A stretch of DNA of 64,000 nucleotides. Source: Streptomyces sp. NBC_01498 (lineage in GTDB: Bacteria > Actinomycetota > Actinomycetes > Streptomycetales > Streptomycetaceae). The DNA is taken from NCBI RefSeq assembly GCF_036327775.1, contig NZ_CP109598.1, forward strand, positions 434,001 through 498,000. Reading direction: 5' to 3'. Shown here piece after piece: positions 46,224 to 55,038 of the stretch. The translations under genes and the position numbers were made by a program. The stretch's first letter is position 1. Each line of letters opens with the position of its first letter. The notes beneath the pieces are model-generated. The model had not been told where the DNA came from. It did no database searches and worked only from the letters and a program-made list of their open reading frames with translations.

Positions 46224-47578
46224 CGACCGCCGGGACCACGACGCGAACGCCGACCGCCCGCACCGCCGGTACCGGGGCGCGGACGGCGACCACCCGTACG
46301 GCAACCCCCGGGACGCCCGTCTCCTCCGGCGCGCCGGCCGTCGCCTCGCCCTTCGGCCGGTTCGTGGCCGAGTCCGCCGACGCGGGCCGGCTCGTGGTCC
46401 AGCCCCGGATGGGGTTCGGTGAATTCCCCCGGATGCGGCACGGCCTGGAGCGGACCAGGTCCGCGGCGGCCACCACCGTCGGGACCCTGACCATCGACAG
46501 CTACACCCGGCTGGGCGACCACGCGGCGGCCCGCCGGGCCCTGGACGACGGGGCCCGGCTCAACGGCTACCCGATCGTCAGCCACACCCGGGAGACCACC
46601 CGGGCGCTGCTCGACGGGGTGCACGACGCGTCCTTCCCGGTGCAGGTGCGCCACGGCTCCTCGCAGCCCCGGCACATCATCCGGGCGCTGGCCGGGGTGG
46701 GGCTCGACGCCACGGAGGGCGGCCCCGTCTCGTACTGCCTGCCCTACGGCCGTACACCCCTGCGGGAGTCGGTCCGCAACTGGGCGGACGCCTGCGAACT
46801 GCTGGCCGCCACGGTGCCCGCCCCGCATCTGGAGAGCTTCGGCGGCTGCATGCTCGGCCAGCTCTGCCCGCCGAGCCTGCTGGTCGCGATCAGCCTCCTC
46901 GAGGCGGTGTTCTTCACCCGGCACGGAATCGGCAGCGTCTCCATGAGCTACGCGCAGCAGACGCATCCGGGCCAGGACGAGGAGGCGGTCCTCGCGCTGC
47001 GCCGGCTGGCGGCGGAGTTCCTGCCGGCCGGGACCGACTGGCACATCGTCCTCTACACGTACATGGGCGTCTTCCCCGTCACCCCGCACGGGGCCCGGCG
47101 GCTGCTGGAGGAGTCCGCGCGCCTCGCGGTCCGCTCCGGGGCACGGCGTCTGATCGTCAAGACCGCGGCCGAGGCGCACCGTATCCCCACCGTCGACGAG
47201 AACGTCCAGTCGCTGGAGGCCGCGGCGCGCGCGGCGGCCGGGACCGCGTCGGGTCCGGCGGGACCGGGTCCCGCCGAGAGCGGGGTGTACGCGGAGGCGC
47301 GGGCCTTCGTCACGGCGGTGCTGGACCTCGGCGACGACCTCGGACGGTCGCTGACCACGGCGTTCGAGCGCGGTCATCTGGACATCCCGTTCTGTCTGCA
47401 CCCGGACAACGCCGGCCGGTCCCGGAGCTTCGTGGACCCGGAGGGGCTGCTGCGCTGGTCGTCGGTGGGGTCGATGCCGATACGGCCCCGGGCCGCGCCC
47501 GGAGCGCGGACCGCCATGACCTCGGACCAGCTGATGTCCGCCCTGCACGGTGTCGCAAGGAGGTTCGACCACCAATGA
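46220..47578 (+). CDS. Glutamate mutase (methylaspartate mutase) E subunit
   Basis: 452 residues; its ATG overlaps the S-subunit stop (ATGA). After a Thr/Ala-rich leader of ~40 residues the catalytic TIM-barrel starts (VVQPRMGFGEFPRM). It contains YPIVSHTRETTRALL, FPVQVRHGSSQPRHI (substrate Arg region), ESFGGCMLGQLCPPSLL and the C-terminal DIPFCLHPDNAGRSRSF, all typical of MutE/GlmE. The long low-complexity leader is unusual and the true start could be internal. Forms an AdoCbl-dependent E2S2 enzyme that makes 3-methylaspartate from glutamate. Confidence 0.9.
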   Translation: MTTAGTTTRTPTARTAGTGARTATTRTATPGTPVSSGAPAVASPFGRFVAESADAGRLVVQPRMGFGEFPRMRHGLERTRSAAATTVGTLTIDSYTRLGDHAAARRALDDGARLNGYPIVSHTRETTRALLDGVHDASFPVQVRHGSSQPRHIIRALAGVGLDATEGGPVSYCLPYGRTPLRESVRNWADACELLAATVPAPHLESFGGCMLGQLCPPSLLVAISLLEAVFFTRHGIGSVSMSYAQQTHPGQDEEAVLALRRLAAEFLPAGTDWHIVLYTYMGVFPVTPHGARRLLEESARLAVRSGARRLIVKTAAEAHRIPTVDENVQSLEAAARAAAGTASGPAGPGPAESGVYAEARAFVTAVLDLGDDLGRSLTTAFERGHLDIPFCLHPDNAGRSRSFVDPEGLLRWSSVGSMPIRPRAAPGARTAMTSDQLMSALHGVARRFDHQ

Positions 47579-48627
47579 GATCAGGAGACCTGATGCGCCC
47601 CACGGATGATGTCGGTACCCGGACTGATGTCGGTACCAGGACCGCCGACGCGCGGACGCCCGCCCCTCTCGGCGAGCACCTGCGCTCCCCGTCGCTGGGC
47701 GCCGCGATGCTGGTCCAGCAGGAAGCGCTGCACGCGGCGCGGGAGTTCCTGTGCTCGCGGGGCTTCGTCGAGCTGCTCCCGCCGCTCGTGGGGCCGGTCA
47801 CCGACCCCGGCGGGCGCGGCGCGAAAGCGCTGGACGTCGACTACTACGGCGAGCCGTACAAGCTCATGACCAGCGCGATCCTCTACAAGCAGGCGTCTCT
47901 GCGCGGCTTCCCGAAGCTGTTCTACATCGCGCCGAACCTCCGGGTGGAACCCCCGGAGACCCGGCACACCGGACGGCACCTGGTGGAGTTCCACCAGATC
48001 GACGTCGAGATGGCCGGGGCGTCGCGCGACGACGTCATGGAGATCGCGGCGGGCCTGCTCCAGCACGTCACCGCCCGTGTGTGGGAGACCGTGCCGGAGG
48101 TCCTGTCCGGTCTGGGCCGCGACCCGCTGGCCTTCACCGAACTGCTCACGGGCAAGTTCGACGCCTGCACGCACGCGGAGGCGGTCGGCCGGCTGCGCGG
48201 CCAGGGACACGGGCAGAGCGCCGACGCCGAGATCGACTGGACCGGCGAGGAGGCGCTGTCCCGCGACGCGGACCGGCCCTTCTTCATCACCGACTACCCG
48301 AAGGGTTCGCGTGGTTTCTACGACCGCGAGGACCCCGACCGCCCCGGTGTGCTGCGCAACTTCGACCTGATCGCGCACGGCGGCTTCGGCGAACTGGTGA
48401 GCGGCAGCGAACGCGAGTCGCACTACGCCACCGTCGTCACCCGCATGCGGGAGAGCGGCGAGAACCCCGCCAAGTACGAGTGGTACCTGGCCATGGCGCG
48501 CGAGGGCATACCCGCGAGCGCGGGCTTCGGCATGGGTGTGCAGCGCCTGGTCCGCTTCCTGACCGGACTCGACGCGCTCTGGCAGGTCAGCGCGTACCCG
48601 AAGCTTCCGGGGGTGATCGCGCCGTGA
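47575..48627 (+). CDS. AsnRS/AspRS-like class II synthetase core (asparagine synthetase-type)
   Basis: 350 residues; ATG 47575 overlaps the previous stop, but ATG 47593 with AGGAG 5 nt upstream is equally good. It is a class II aminoacyl-tRNA synthetase catalytic core without the anticodon-binding domain: motif 2-like IAPNLRVEPPETRHTGRHL followed by EFHQIDVEM, and motif 3 GFGMGVQRLVRF. This layout is known from AsnRS-derived asparagine synthetases (AS-AR, AsnA). A likely role is activation of aspartate or 3-methylaspartate, for example amidation to 3-methylasparagine or transfer to a carrier. A tRNA-charging role is unlikely without the anticodon domain. Confidence 0.78.
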   Translation: MRSGDLMRPTDDVGTRTDVGTRTADARTPAPLGEHLRSPSLGAAMLVQQEALHAAREFLCSRGFVELLPPLVGPVTDPGGRGAKALDVDYYGEPYKLMTSAILYKQASLRGFPKLFYIAPNLRVEPPETRHTGRHLVEFHQIDVEMAGASRDDVMEIAAGLLQHVTARVWETVPEVLSGLGRDPLAFTELLTGKFDACTHAEAVGRLRGQGHGQSADAEIDWTGEEALSRDADRPFFITDYPKGSRGFYDREDPDRPGVLRNFDLIAHGGFGELVSGSERESHYATVVTRMRESGENPAKYEWYLAMAREGIPASAGFGMGVQRLVRFLTGLDALWQVSAYPKLPGVIAP

Positions 48628-50012
48628 CGACTCCGGACACCCCCCTGGGCGCGGCCGGTCTCCCGGAGGCGGCGATACGGGCCCGTGCCCGGCACGGCAC
48701 CCGTGAGGTGTTCCCGCCGGTGGCGGCGTACGGCGCGGAGCTGTTCGGCGCCGGGTCCGACGCGGCCGGCCGGGGCGCCCCCGCCGACGAGCTGGACCGG
48801 GCGCGGATCGTCCCGCCGGTCTTCATGCCCCGGCGGCTGGAGAAGCTGATCGAGCTCGGCCGCGAACCGCTGGACGACGACGTGAGCCTGCGGACCGTCA
48901 TCGGCGGTTTCGACTCGGCCCTCCCCGTCTATCTCTCCGCCTTCGGCTCCACCCGCGCCGGCAGCGGTGACCTCGGGATCGCCGCGAGCCGCCAGGCCGG
49001 CCGGCTCGGCATCCCCATGGTCATCGGCGAGAACATGGTCCCGGTGCACGGCTATCGCACCGGAGCGGCCAGGACCGCGCCCTCCGCGATCACGGCGCGC
49101 GTCCGCGCCTATCTCGACGAGTGCCCGGGGGACGCGGGCGGCGTGGTGGTGCAGCAGAGCACCGAGGACGCCGACTCGGAGGTCTGGAACCTCCTCTACA
49201 GCGACCCGGCGACGCAGCCCCTGCTGGAGTCCGGGCGGCTCGCCTTCGAGCTGAAGATCGGCCAGGGCGCCAAGCCCGGTCTCGGCGGGATGACGGTGGT
49301 GGACGAGGCGGACGCCGAACGGCTGGGCAGGCGCTTCGCGGTACGGGACGTGCTCGGCCCCGGCAGCCGGCTGCGGCTCGCCAGCCCCGGCACGTACACC
49401 GAGGAGATCGTCCGCCAGCAGCTGCGCTTCATGCGGAACAACTTCCCCCGGGCCCGGGTGTGGGCGAAGTTCCATCCGGGCCGGGACATCGCCGCGGCGG
49501 CGTCGACCGCCTGGCGGGCGGGCGCGGACGCGGTGACCGTCGACGGCGCGGAGGGCGGCACCGGCTGGGCGCCGCGTGTCTTCCTCGACCAGGTCGGGCT
49601 GCCGCTGGCCGAGTGCCTGCGCCGGATCGGCCACCCCGAGGGCCCGCTGCTGGTGACGGGCCGGATGTGGGAGGGCGGCCGGGTGGTACGCGGCCTGGCG
49701 CTGGGCGCCACGGCTGCCGGACTGGGCCGGGCGGCGCTCGTCGCGGTCGACGAGGACCCCGAGAACGGGCTCGTACGGCTGGTGGAGGCGCTGGCCCTGG
49801 AGACCCGGCTGCTGATCAGCGCGCTCGGCAAGTACGCGGCCGACGCCCTCACCCCGGACGACCTGTGGTGGCCGGACCGGCCCGTCGCGTACGGCACCGG
49901 GGCCCCCGGATCCGCATCCGCGCAGACCGTTCCGTCCGCCCGCTCCGCGCACGCCGCGCACCCCGCCACCCCCACGGCCGCTCCCGCGGACCGGATCGGA
50001 GGACGAGCATGA
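48624..50012 (+). CDS. FMN-binding glutamate synthase-like protein (GltB FMN domain only)
   Basis: 462 residues from GTG 48624, overlapping the previous stop. The barrel carries ELKIGQGAKPGLGGM (about 210) and DGAEGGTGWAP, signatures of the glutamate synthase FMN domain. There is no N-terminal glutaminase domain, no C-terminal beta-helix, and no obvious Cys cluster for the [3Fe-4S] centre. A proline/alanine-rich tail ends the protein. Possible roles are reductive amination, a redox step on the amino acid, or ammonia handling for the neighbouring synthetase-like protein; sequence does not decide. Confidence 0.78.
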   Translation: MTTPDTPLGAAGLPEAAIRARARHGTREVFPPVAAYGAELFGAGSDAAGRGAPADELDRARIVPPVFMPRRLEKLIELGREPLDDDVSLRTVIGGFDSALPVYLSAFGSTRAGSGDLGIAASRQAGRLGIPMVIGENMVPVHGYRTGAARTAPSAITARVRAYLDECPGDAGGVVVQQSTEDADSEVWNLLYSDPATQPLLESGRLAFELKIGQGAKPGLGGMTVVDEADAERLGRRFAVRDVLGPGSRLRLASPGTYTEEIVRQQLRFMRNNFPRARVWAKFHPGRDIAAAASTAWRAGADAVTVDGAEGGTGWAPRVFLDQVGLPLAECLRRIGHPEGPLLVTGRMWEGGRVVRGLALGATAAGLGRAALVAVDEDPENGLVRLVEALALETRLLISALGKYAADALTPDDLWWPDRPVAYGTGAPGSASAQTVPSARSAHAAHPATPTAAPADRIGGRA

Positions 50013-50938
50013 CCGCCCTGCTGGACATCGCGCGTCATCTGCCCGAGGAGAACGTCCCGATCGCCGACATCGGCGCGGACGTCGGGGCCGACGCGAGTCT
50101 CATGTGGACCTTCCGCAGGTTCTACGGGCTGCGCACGGTGCTGCGCGCCCCCGGACGGGATCTGCGCGCCACCCTCACGGCGGCCGTGGAGGCGCTGACC
50201 GAACTGCGCGGCAACGAGCACCGGGTCCGCTACGTGATCCACCCGCGTACGGTCTCCACCGTCGCCCCGGCCGGCGAGAACACCGTCGAGGACCTGTGCG
50301 CCGAACTGGGCCTGACCCGGGCCACCGCGTTCACGCTCACCCAGCACGGCTGCGCCACCGGCCTGTTCGGGGTGGAGCTGGCCGGGCGGCTGCTCGCGGC
50401 CGACGGCGACCCGGACGCGCTGGCGCTGGTGCTGACCGGTGAGAAGGCGTTCAGCCGCACCCTCCAGATCATCCCGGAGAGCACCGTCATGGGTGAGGGG
50501 ACCGCGGCCTGTCTGGTCTCGGCCGACGGGGACCGCGACCGGCTGCTCGGCTTCGCGACCCGTACCCGCGGCCGGTACAGCGAGGAGTTCCCGCCGTACC
50601 CGCTGGACCCCATGTTCCTCAAGGAGCACAACAGCACCCTGGCCGCCGTGATGCGCGAGGCCGCCGACAACGCCGGCGCCGGTCTCGACGACCTGGCGCT
50701 GATCCTGCCGCACAACGTCAACCGGCTGTCCTGGCAGTGGACCTGCAAGCTCCTCGGCGTCCCCCTCGACCGGGTCTTCCTCGACAACATCCCGACGACC
50801 GGGCACTGCTTCACGGCCGACCCCTTCATCAACCACGTGGACGCCCGCGAGGCGGGCCGGCTCCGGCCCGGGGACCTGTACCTGATGGCCGCCGTCGGCC
50901 TCGGGGCGACCTTCTCGGCCGCCGTACTGCGCCACTGA
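50009..50938 (+). CDS. KAS III-like (FabH-related) acyltransferase or condensing enzyme
   Basis: 309 residues; ATG 50009 overlaps the previous stop, with GGAGGA upstream. It has a nucleophile Cys ~115 (QHGCATG) and catalytic His ~235 (LPHNVNR). The third FabH residue, Asn, is replaced in the equivalent loop by GHCFTAD, a feature of the KAS III subfamily in secondary-metabolite clusters. Such proteins either condense unusual starters or, like CerJ and ChlB3, move acyl groups between carriers and acceptors. Given the ATP-grasp, decarboxylase and ACP genes that follow, it may take the amino-acyl group from that ACP. Confidence 0.78.
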   Translation: MTALLDIARHLPEENVPIADIGADVGADASLMWTFRRFYGLRTVLRAPGRDLRATLTAAVEALTELRGNEHRVRYVIHPRTVSTVAPAGENTVEDLCAELGLTRATAFTLTQHGCATGLFGVELAGRLLAADGDPDALALVLTGEKAFSRTLQIIPESTVMGEGTAACLVSADGDRDRLLGFATRTRGRYSEEFPPYPLDPMFLKEHNSTLAAVMREAADNAGAGLDDLALILPHNVNRLSWQWTCKLLGVPLDRVFLDNIPTTGHCFTADPFINHVDAREAGRLRPGDLYLMAAVGLGATFSAAVLRH

Positions 50939-51042
50939 CCCCCGCCCCGCAGCCGTACCGGCCGCGCACCGGGCCCCGGCCCGCCCGCGCGGCACCACCA
51001 GCACTCCGCACCCACTCCGCCCCCGCGAGAAGGAAGAAGCCC

Positions 51043-52440
51043 ATGCCACCGACCCCCCGCCCGAACTTCCTCGACGGTGTGAAACAGGCCTGCACCGGCG
51101 ACCCGCGGACCCCGTTCGTCCTGCTCGGCAACTTCGAGGTGGAGGACGAGTGGGCCGTGGACGAGGTCGGTCTCCCGTCGGTCGGGGGCAGCGCCTCCGC
51201 GGCGATCGTCAACCGCATGGACGAGTTCGCGCTGCTGCTCGCCGGCCCCGGCGACAGCGTCGTACTGAAGTCCGCGCCGGACCCCGGCTATCTCTCCTAC
51301 CTGGCGGACCTGGGCCTTGAGCTGCCGGAGATCCTGGTCACCGACGCGCAGGATCCCGCCCACAGCGTCAGTGTGGACGCGCTGCGCTCCCCCGTACTGA
51401 CCGAGACGCTCGCCCGGCTCGCCGAGCGCGGTGCGCACCTGCTGCCGCACGGCATGTCCGTGCTGGAGGAGCAGCTCTGCGAACTCACCGGTCTGGCACC
51501 GGCGTTGCCGCCCGCCGCCCTGGTCAAGTCCGTCAACAGCAAGATCTACAGCCGCCGGGTCGCCGACGAGCTGGGGCTCCCCCAGGCCCGGGGCTGGGAG
51601 TGCGAGTCGGTCGAGGAGTTCACGGCGGCGGCGGACGAGGCGCGCCGGTCGCTGGCGGCCGGGCACCGGGTCGGGGTGAAGGACGCCTTCGGGGTCTCCG
51701 GCAAGGGGATCATGGTGGTCGAGGACGAGCGCAGGCTCGACCAGCTCGTCCGGATGGTCGCCCGGGTGGCCCGGCGTACCGGAGACCCGCGCCTCGCGGT
51801 GGTGATCGAGGAGTGGGCGGACAAGGCCGTCGACCTCAACTACCACTTCACGGTGGGCCGGGACGGCTCGGTCCGGTTCGACTTCGTGAAAGAGGCGATC
51901 ACCGAGAACGGGGTGCACAAGGGGCACCGCATCCCCGCCCGGATCTCCGCCGCGCACACCGCCGAGATCGAGCGGTGCGCGGACCTGCTGGGCGCGCGGC
52001 TCGCCGCCGACGGCTTCCACGGGGTGGTGGGGGTGGACGCGATCGTCACCGGTGACGGCGGTCTGCTGCCGGTCCTGGAGATCAACGCCCGCAACAACAT
52101 GTCGACCTATCAGACCGCCCTCCAGGAGCGGTTCATGGCTCCCGGCACGGTCGCGCTGGCCCGGCAGTACCCGGTGTCGCTGACCGGCGCCCTGCCGTTC
52201 GGCGAACTCCGCGAGCGGCTCGGGGACCTGCTCTTCTCGACCGCGTCCGGCCGGGGCCTGCTCGTCAACAACTTCGCGACGGTCAACGCCGCCGCGCCGG
52301 CCGGCCCCGCCGGGAACACGCCGGGCACCTACGGCGGCCGGCTGTACGGACTGCTGATCGCCCACTCCGAGGCCGAACTGGCCGAACTCGACGACGCCGT
52401 CGCACTGCGCGTGCGGAAGGAGACCCTCACCCATGTCTGA
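51043..52440 (+). CDS. ATP-grasp ligase, BtrJ-like (amino acid to carrier protein)
   Basis: 465 residues from ATG 51043 with AGAAGGAAG upstream. An N-terminal pre-ATP-grasp domain is followed by the ATP-grasp fold: KSVNSKIYSRRVADELGL, GVKDAFGVSGKGIMVVED (phosphate-binding loop), VVIEEWAD, and the metal-binding LEINARNNMSTY. In butirosin biosynthesis BtrJ uses ATP to attach glutamate to the ACP BtrI. The next genes encode the matching decarboxylase and ACP, so this protein probably loads glutamate or 3-methylaspartate onto ACP 53845. Which carboxyl is activated cannot be read from sequence. Confidence 0.82.
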   Translation: MPPTPRPNFLDGVKQACTGDPRTPFVLLGNFEVEDEWAVDEVGLPSVGGSASAAIVNRMDEFALLLAGPGDSVVLKSAPDPGYLSYLADLGLELPEILVTDAQDPAHSVSVDALRSPVLTETLARLAERGAHLLPHGMSVLEEQLCELTGLAPALPPAALVKSVNSKIYSRRVADELGLPQARGWECESVEEFTAAADEARRSLAAGHRVGVKDAFGVSGKGIMVVEDERRLDQLVRMVARVARRTGDPRLAVVIEEWADKAVDLNYHFTVGRDGSVRFDFVKEAITENGVHKGHRIPARISAAHTAEIERCADLLGARLAADGFHGVVGVDAIVTGDGGLLPVLEINARNNMSTYQTALQERFMAPGTVALARQYPVSLTGALPFGELRERLGDLLFSTASGRGLLVNNFATVNAAAPAGPAGNTPGTYGGRLYGLLIAHSEAELAELDDAVALRVRKETLTHV

Positions 52441-53734
52441 GAACGGTACGACGACGGGCCCCGCGACCGGCGGCGCCCACCTCGTCCAGGGCCTGCCCCT
52501 CACCGAACTCGCCGAGCGCTTCGGCACCCCGCTCTACGTGTACGACGGCGAGATCATCGCCCGTCAGTACAACGGTCTGCGCGATCTGCTGCACCCGTCG
52601 GTGGAGATGTTCTACTCGCTCAAGGCCAACCCGAACGTCAGCGTGTGCGCCCTGCTGCGGTCGCTGGGCGCGAGCGCCGAGGTCTCGTCGCTGGCCGAAC
52701 TGGTCACCGCGCAGCGGGCCGGTGTGCCGGCCGAGCGGATCATGTTCCTCGGCCCCGGCAAGAGCCGCGACGAGATCACCGCCTGCCTGAAGCAGGACAT
52801 CACCGTCATCTGTGAGTCCTTCGGCGAACTGGCGATGATCGACGAGGTCGCGGAAGGTCTGGGCGGTGTCGCCCGGGTGGTGCTGCGGGTCAATCCGAGC
52901 TTCGCCGTCAAGGGCGGCGGCCTGACGATGGGCGGCAAGCCGCGCCAGTTCGGCATCGACGAGGACGCGCTGACCGCCGCGCCCGATCTGGCGGCCCGGC
53001 ATCCCTCCGTACGGCTGGTCGGCTTCCAGGCGTACATGGGGACACGGTTCCTGGACGAGGCCGTCATCGCCGAGAACTCGGCCCGCATCCTGGAACTCGC
53101 CGAGCGGCTCTCGGAGTTGCTGAGCGTGCCGCTGGAGGTGGTCGACGTCGGCGGCGGCCTGGGGGTCGCGTACTTCCCGAAGGAGCGCGACCTCGACGTG
53201 CCGGTGCTGGCGGAGCGCCTCAACCCGGTGTTCGAGTCCTTCGCGGCCCGCCACCCCGAGACCCGTCTCGTCATGGAACTGGGGCGCTTCCTCGTCGGCC
53301 ACAGCGGGCTGTACGCGGTCGAGGTGCGGTACGTGAAGGAGTCGATGGGCGAGCGGTTCGCCGTGGCCGACGGCGGGACGAACCACCACATGGCGGCCGT
53401 CGGGATCGGCTCGTTCGTGAAGCGCAACTTCCCGATGCGGCTGCTGAACCGCGCGGGGGCCGCCGAGAGCGCGGCGTGGAACGTGACCGGGCCGCTCTGC
53501 ACCCCCAACGACACCATCGGCAAGGCCGTCGAACTCCCGGCCGATCTGCGCCCCGGCGACCTCGTGGGCGTGGAGCGCTCGGGGGCGTACGGGCCGACCG
53601 CCTCACCCGTGTACTTCCTGAGCCACGGCTACCCGGCCGAGGTGCTGGTGCACGACGGCGAGGCCCGGCTGATCCGTACCCGCGACGACGCGACGAGCAT
53701 GCTCGCGCCGCAGATCCTGCACGACTTCGGCTGA
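52433..53734 (+). CDS. PLP-dependent fold-type III decarboxylase, BtrK-like
   Basis: 433 residues, overlapping the ATP-grasp gene by 8 nt. The PLP lysine is in FYSLKANPN (K64); the phosphate-binding glycines are in VVDVGGGLG; the other-subunit residues are in GPLCTPNDT and SGAYG. It belongs to the DAP/ornithine decarboxylase family and lies closest to the branch that acts on carrier-bound amino acids (BtrK, VinO). Predicted to remove the alpha-carboxyl of the ACP-bound amino acid: from 3-methylaspartyl-ACP this gives 3-aminoisobutyryl-ACP, from glutamyl-ACP a GABA thioester. Confidence 0.87.
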   Translation: MSENGTTTGPATGGAHLVQGLPLTELAERFGTPLYVYDGEIIARQYNGLRDLLHPSVEMFYSLKANPNVSVCALLRSLGASAEVSSLAELVTAQRAGVPAERIMFLGPGKSRDEITACLKQDITVICESFGELAMIDEVAEGLGGVARVVLRVNPSFAVKGGGLTMGGKPRQFGIDEDALTAAPDLAARHPSVRLVGFQAYMGTRFLDEAVIAENSARILELAERLSELLSVPLEVVDVGGGLGVAYFPKERDLDVPVLAERLNPVFESFAARHPETRLVMELGRFLVGHSGLYAVEVRYVKESMGERFAVADGGTNHHMAAVGIGSFVKRNFPMRLLNRAGAAESAAWNVTGPLCTPNDTIGKAVELPADLRPGDLVGVERSGAYGPTASPVYFLSHGYPAEVLVHDGEARLIRTRDDATSMLAPQILHDFG

Positions 53735-53772
53735 GCCGCCGGCCGGCGGCCCTCCGGCCGCCGGCGCGGCTC
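53733..53772 (+). terminator. GC-rich hairpin between decarboxylase and ACP genes
   Basis: Arms of 6 bp (gagccg / cggctc) and 9 bp (ccggcggcc / ggccgccgg) with a small internal loop, starting at the decarboxylase stop. No U-tract. It may attenuate or process the operon transcript before the ACP gene, the only sizeable gap (110 nt) in this part of the operon. Confidence 0.45.
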
Positions 53773-53844
53773 CCGCACCCCCTGCAAGCCCGAACTCCCT
53801 TGTTCAGCACATCCGTTGATCTCTCACAGAAGGCAGGAACCCTC

Positions 53845-54111
53845 ATGACCACCGTCGCCCACGACACCGACCGCACGCAGATCATCGACGCCATCGTCGT
53901 CGCCCTCTCCGACGTCCTGCGCAAGGAGCTGACCGACGTCACCGAGGAGACCCGCCTCTTCGACGACCTCAGCCTCGACTCCACCAGCGTCCTCGGGCTG
54001 CTGATGGCCCTGGAGGACGCCCTCGACATCGAGGTCGACCCCGAGAGCCTGGAGCAGAGCCACCTGGAGAGCGTCGGCGCCCTGGCCGGCTACATCGCCG
54101 AGAGCCGGTGA
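53845..54111 (+). CDS. Acyl carrier protein for the amino-acyl pathway (BtrI/VinL-like role)
   Basis: 88 residues; ATG 53845 with AGGCAGGAA upstream. The phosphopantetheine serine is in LSLDSTSVLGLL (about Ser46), and the helix pattern (EETRLFDDLSLD, MALEDALDIEVD) fits a discrete ACP. The DST context differs from the DSL of the first ACP at 18450. Position directly after an ATP-grasp ligase and a PLP decarboxylase reproduces the BtrI-BtrJ-BtrK and VinL-type gene sets, so it probably carries the amino acid while it is decarboxylated and oxidised. Confidence 0.87.
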   Translation: MTTVAHDTDRTQIIDAIVVALSDVLRKELTDVTEETRLFDDLSLDSTSVLGLLMALEDALDIEVDPESLEQSHLESVGALAGYIAESR

Positions 54112-54114
54112 CCC

Positions 54115-55038
54115 GTGACCCTCACCCCGCCCCCGGGGACGCGGGGACGTCCGGCCGCGCGAGACGGCGCGGCCGGACCGACCGTCGAACGCGTCATCCC
54201 CTTCGCCTTCACCGCCGCCGACTCCGGCGGCAATGACACCCGGCCCTACCGGGACCACGTGGAGTCGGTGTACGGCGCCCTCCCGGACTTCTCCTGGCTG
54301 GAGGAGGGCTCCGCCGTCAGCTACCACGACATGGCCCGCGTGATCGCCGGGGAGCTGGCCGCCGAACTGGCGGACGTCGACCTCGTCATCACCGTCGACG
54401 GCAGCCCCGACTGCCGCCACCAGAGCTTCCCCGGCTGTCTGCTGGCCGACCTGATGCCCGGCGACCCGATGCTCCTCGGCATCTCCGAGCAGGGCGTCGC
54501 GGGTCCGTTCACCGCGCTGCGCGTCGCCTACGACCGGCTGGCCGACGGCAGTTCGCACCGGGCGCTGGTCCTCGTGATGGAGCAGAGCACGCTGCCGCCC
54601 GACGGCCGGGCGGTGCGGCCCGCGCGCGACGTGGCGGTGGCGCTGCTGCTGGGGCCCGGCGGGGCGATGCCGCTGGAGCGTCCGGTCGTCACCGTCGACC
54701 GCCGGAACGCGGCGGACGTCGCGGGTCCGGCCGGGGACGGCGCCGGTATGCCGTACGCCCCGCGCGCCGACGGCGTCGTCGCCGGGGCGGGCCTCACCGG
54801 CCTCGGCGGCCAGCACGGGGACCCCGTCCTGGCGCGGGCCGAGCCCGGCCACCCGTGTGCCGGGGTCTGGCTGGCCCTGGCCGGGCTGCTCGAACGGGCG
54901 GACGGCCGGCCCGGCGGACAGGTCCTGATCGCCGACCGCGACCCCGTACTCCCCTACCACTGCGGCCTGTTGCTCACCCTGCCCGCCGGTGACCCCCCGG
55001 CTCTGGCGGCGTCGAGACGGAAGGAACTGGTGTCATGA
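54115..55038 (+). CDS. Thiolase-fold (KAS-like) protein lacking the active-site cysteine
   Basis: 307 residues from GTG 54115, 3 nt after the ACP stop. Pattern elements of ketosynthases are present (SYHDMARVIAGELAAEL, DLVITVDGSPDC, ALRVAYDRLADGSSHRALVLVMEQ), but the position expected to hold the nucleophile reads LGISEQGVAGPFTAL, with no Cys. The second half is shortened and Gly/Pro-rich. Most likely a non-catalytic subunit, perhaps a partner of the KAS III-like protein at 50009, in the manner of chain-length-factor type pairs. Family membership is my reading of the pattern; a database comparison was not possible. Confidence 0.55.
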   Translation: MTLTPPPGTRGRPAARDGAAGPTVERVIPFAFTAADSGGNDTRPYRDHVESVYGALPDFSWLEEGSAVSYHDMARVIAGELAAELADVDLVITVDGSPDCRHQSFPGCLLADLMPGDPMLLGISEQGVAGPFTALRVAYDRLADGSSHRALVLVMEQSTLPPDGRAVRPARDVAVALLLGPGGAMPLERPVVTVDRRNAADVAGPAGDGAGMPYAPRADGVVAGAGLTGLGGQHGDPVLARAEPGHPCAGVWLALAGLLERADGRPGGQVLIADRDPVLPYHCGLLLTLPAGDPPALAASRRKELVS

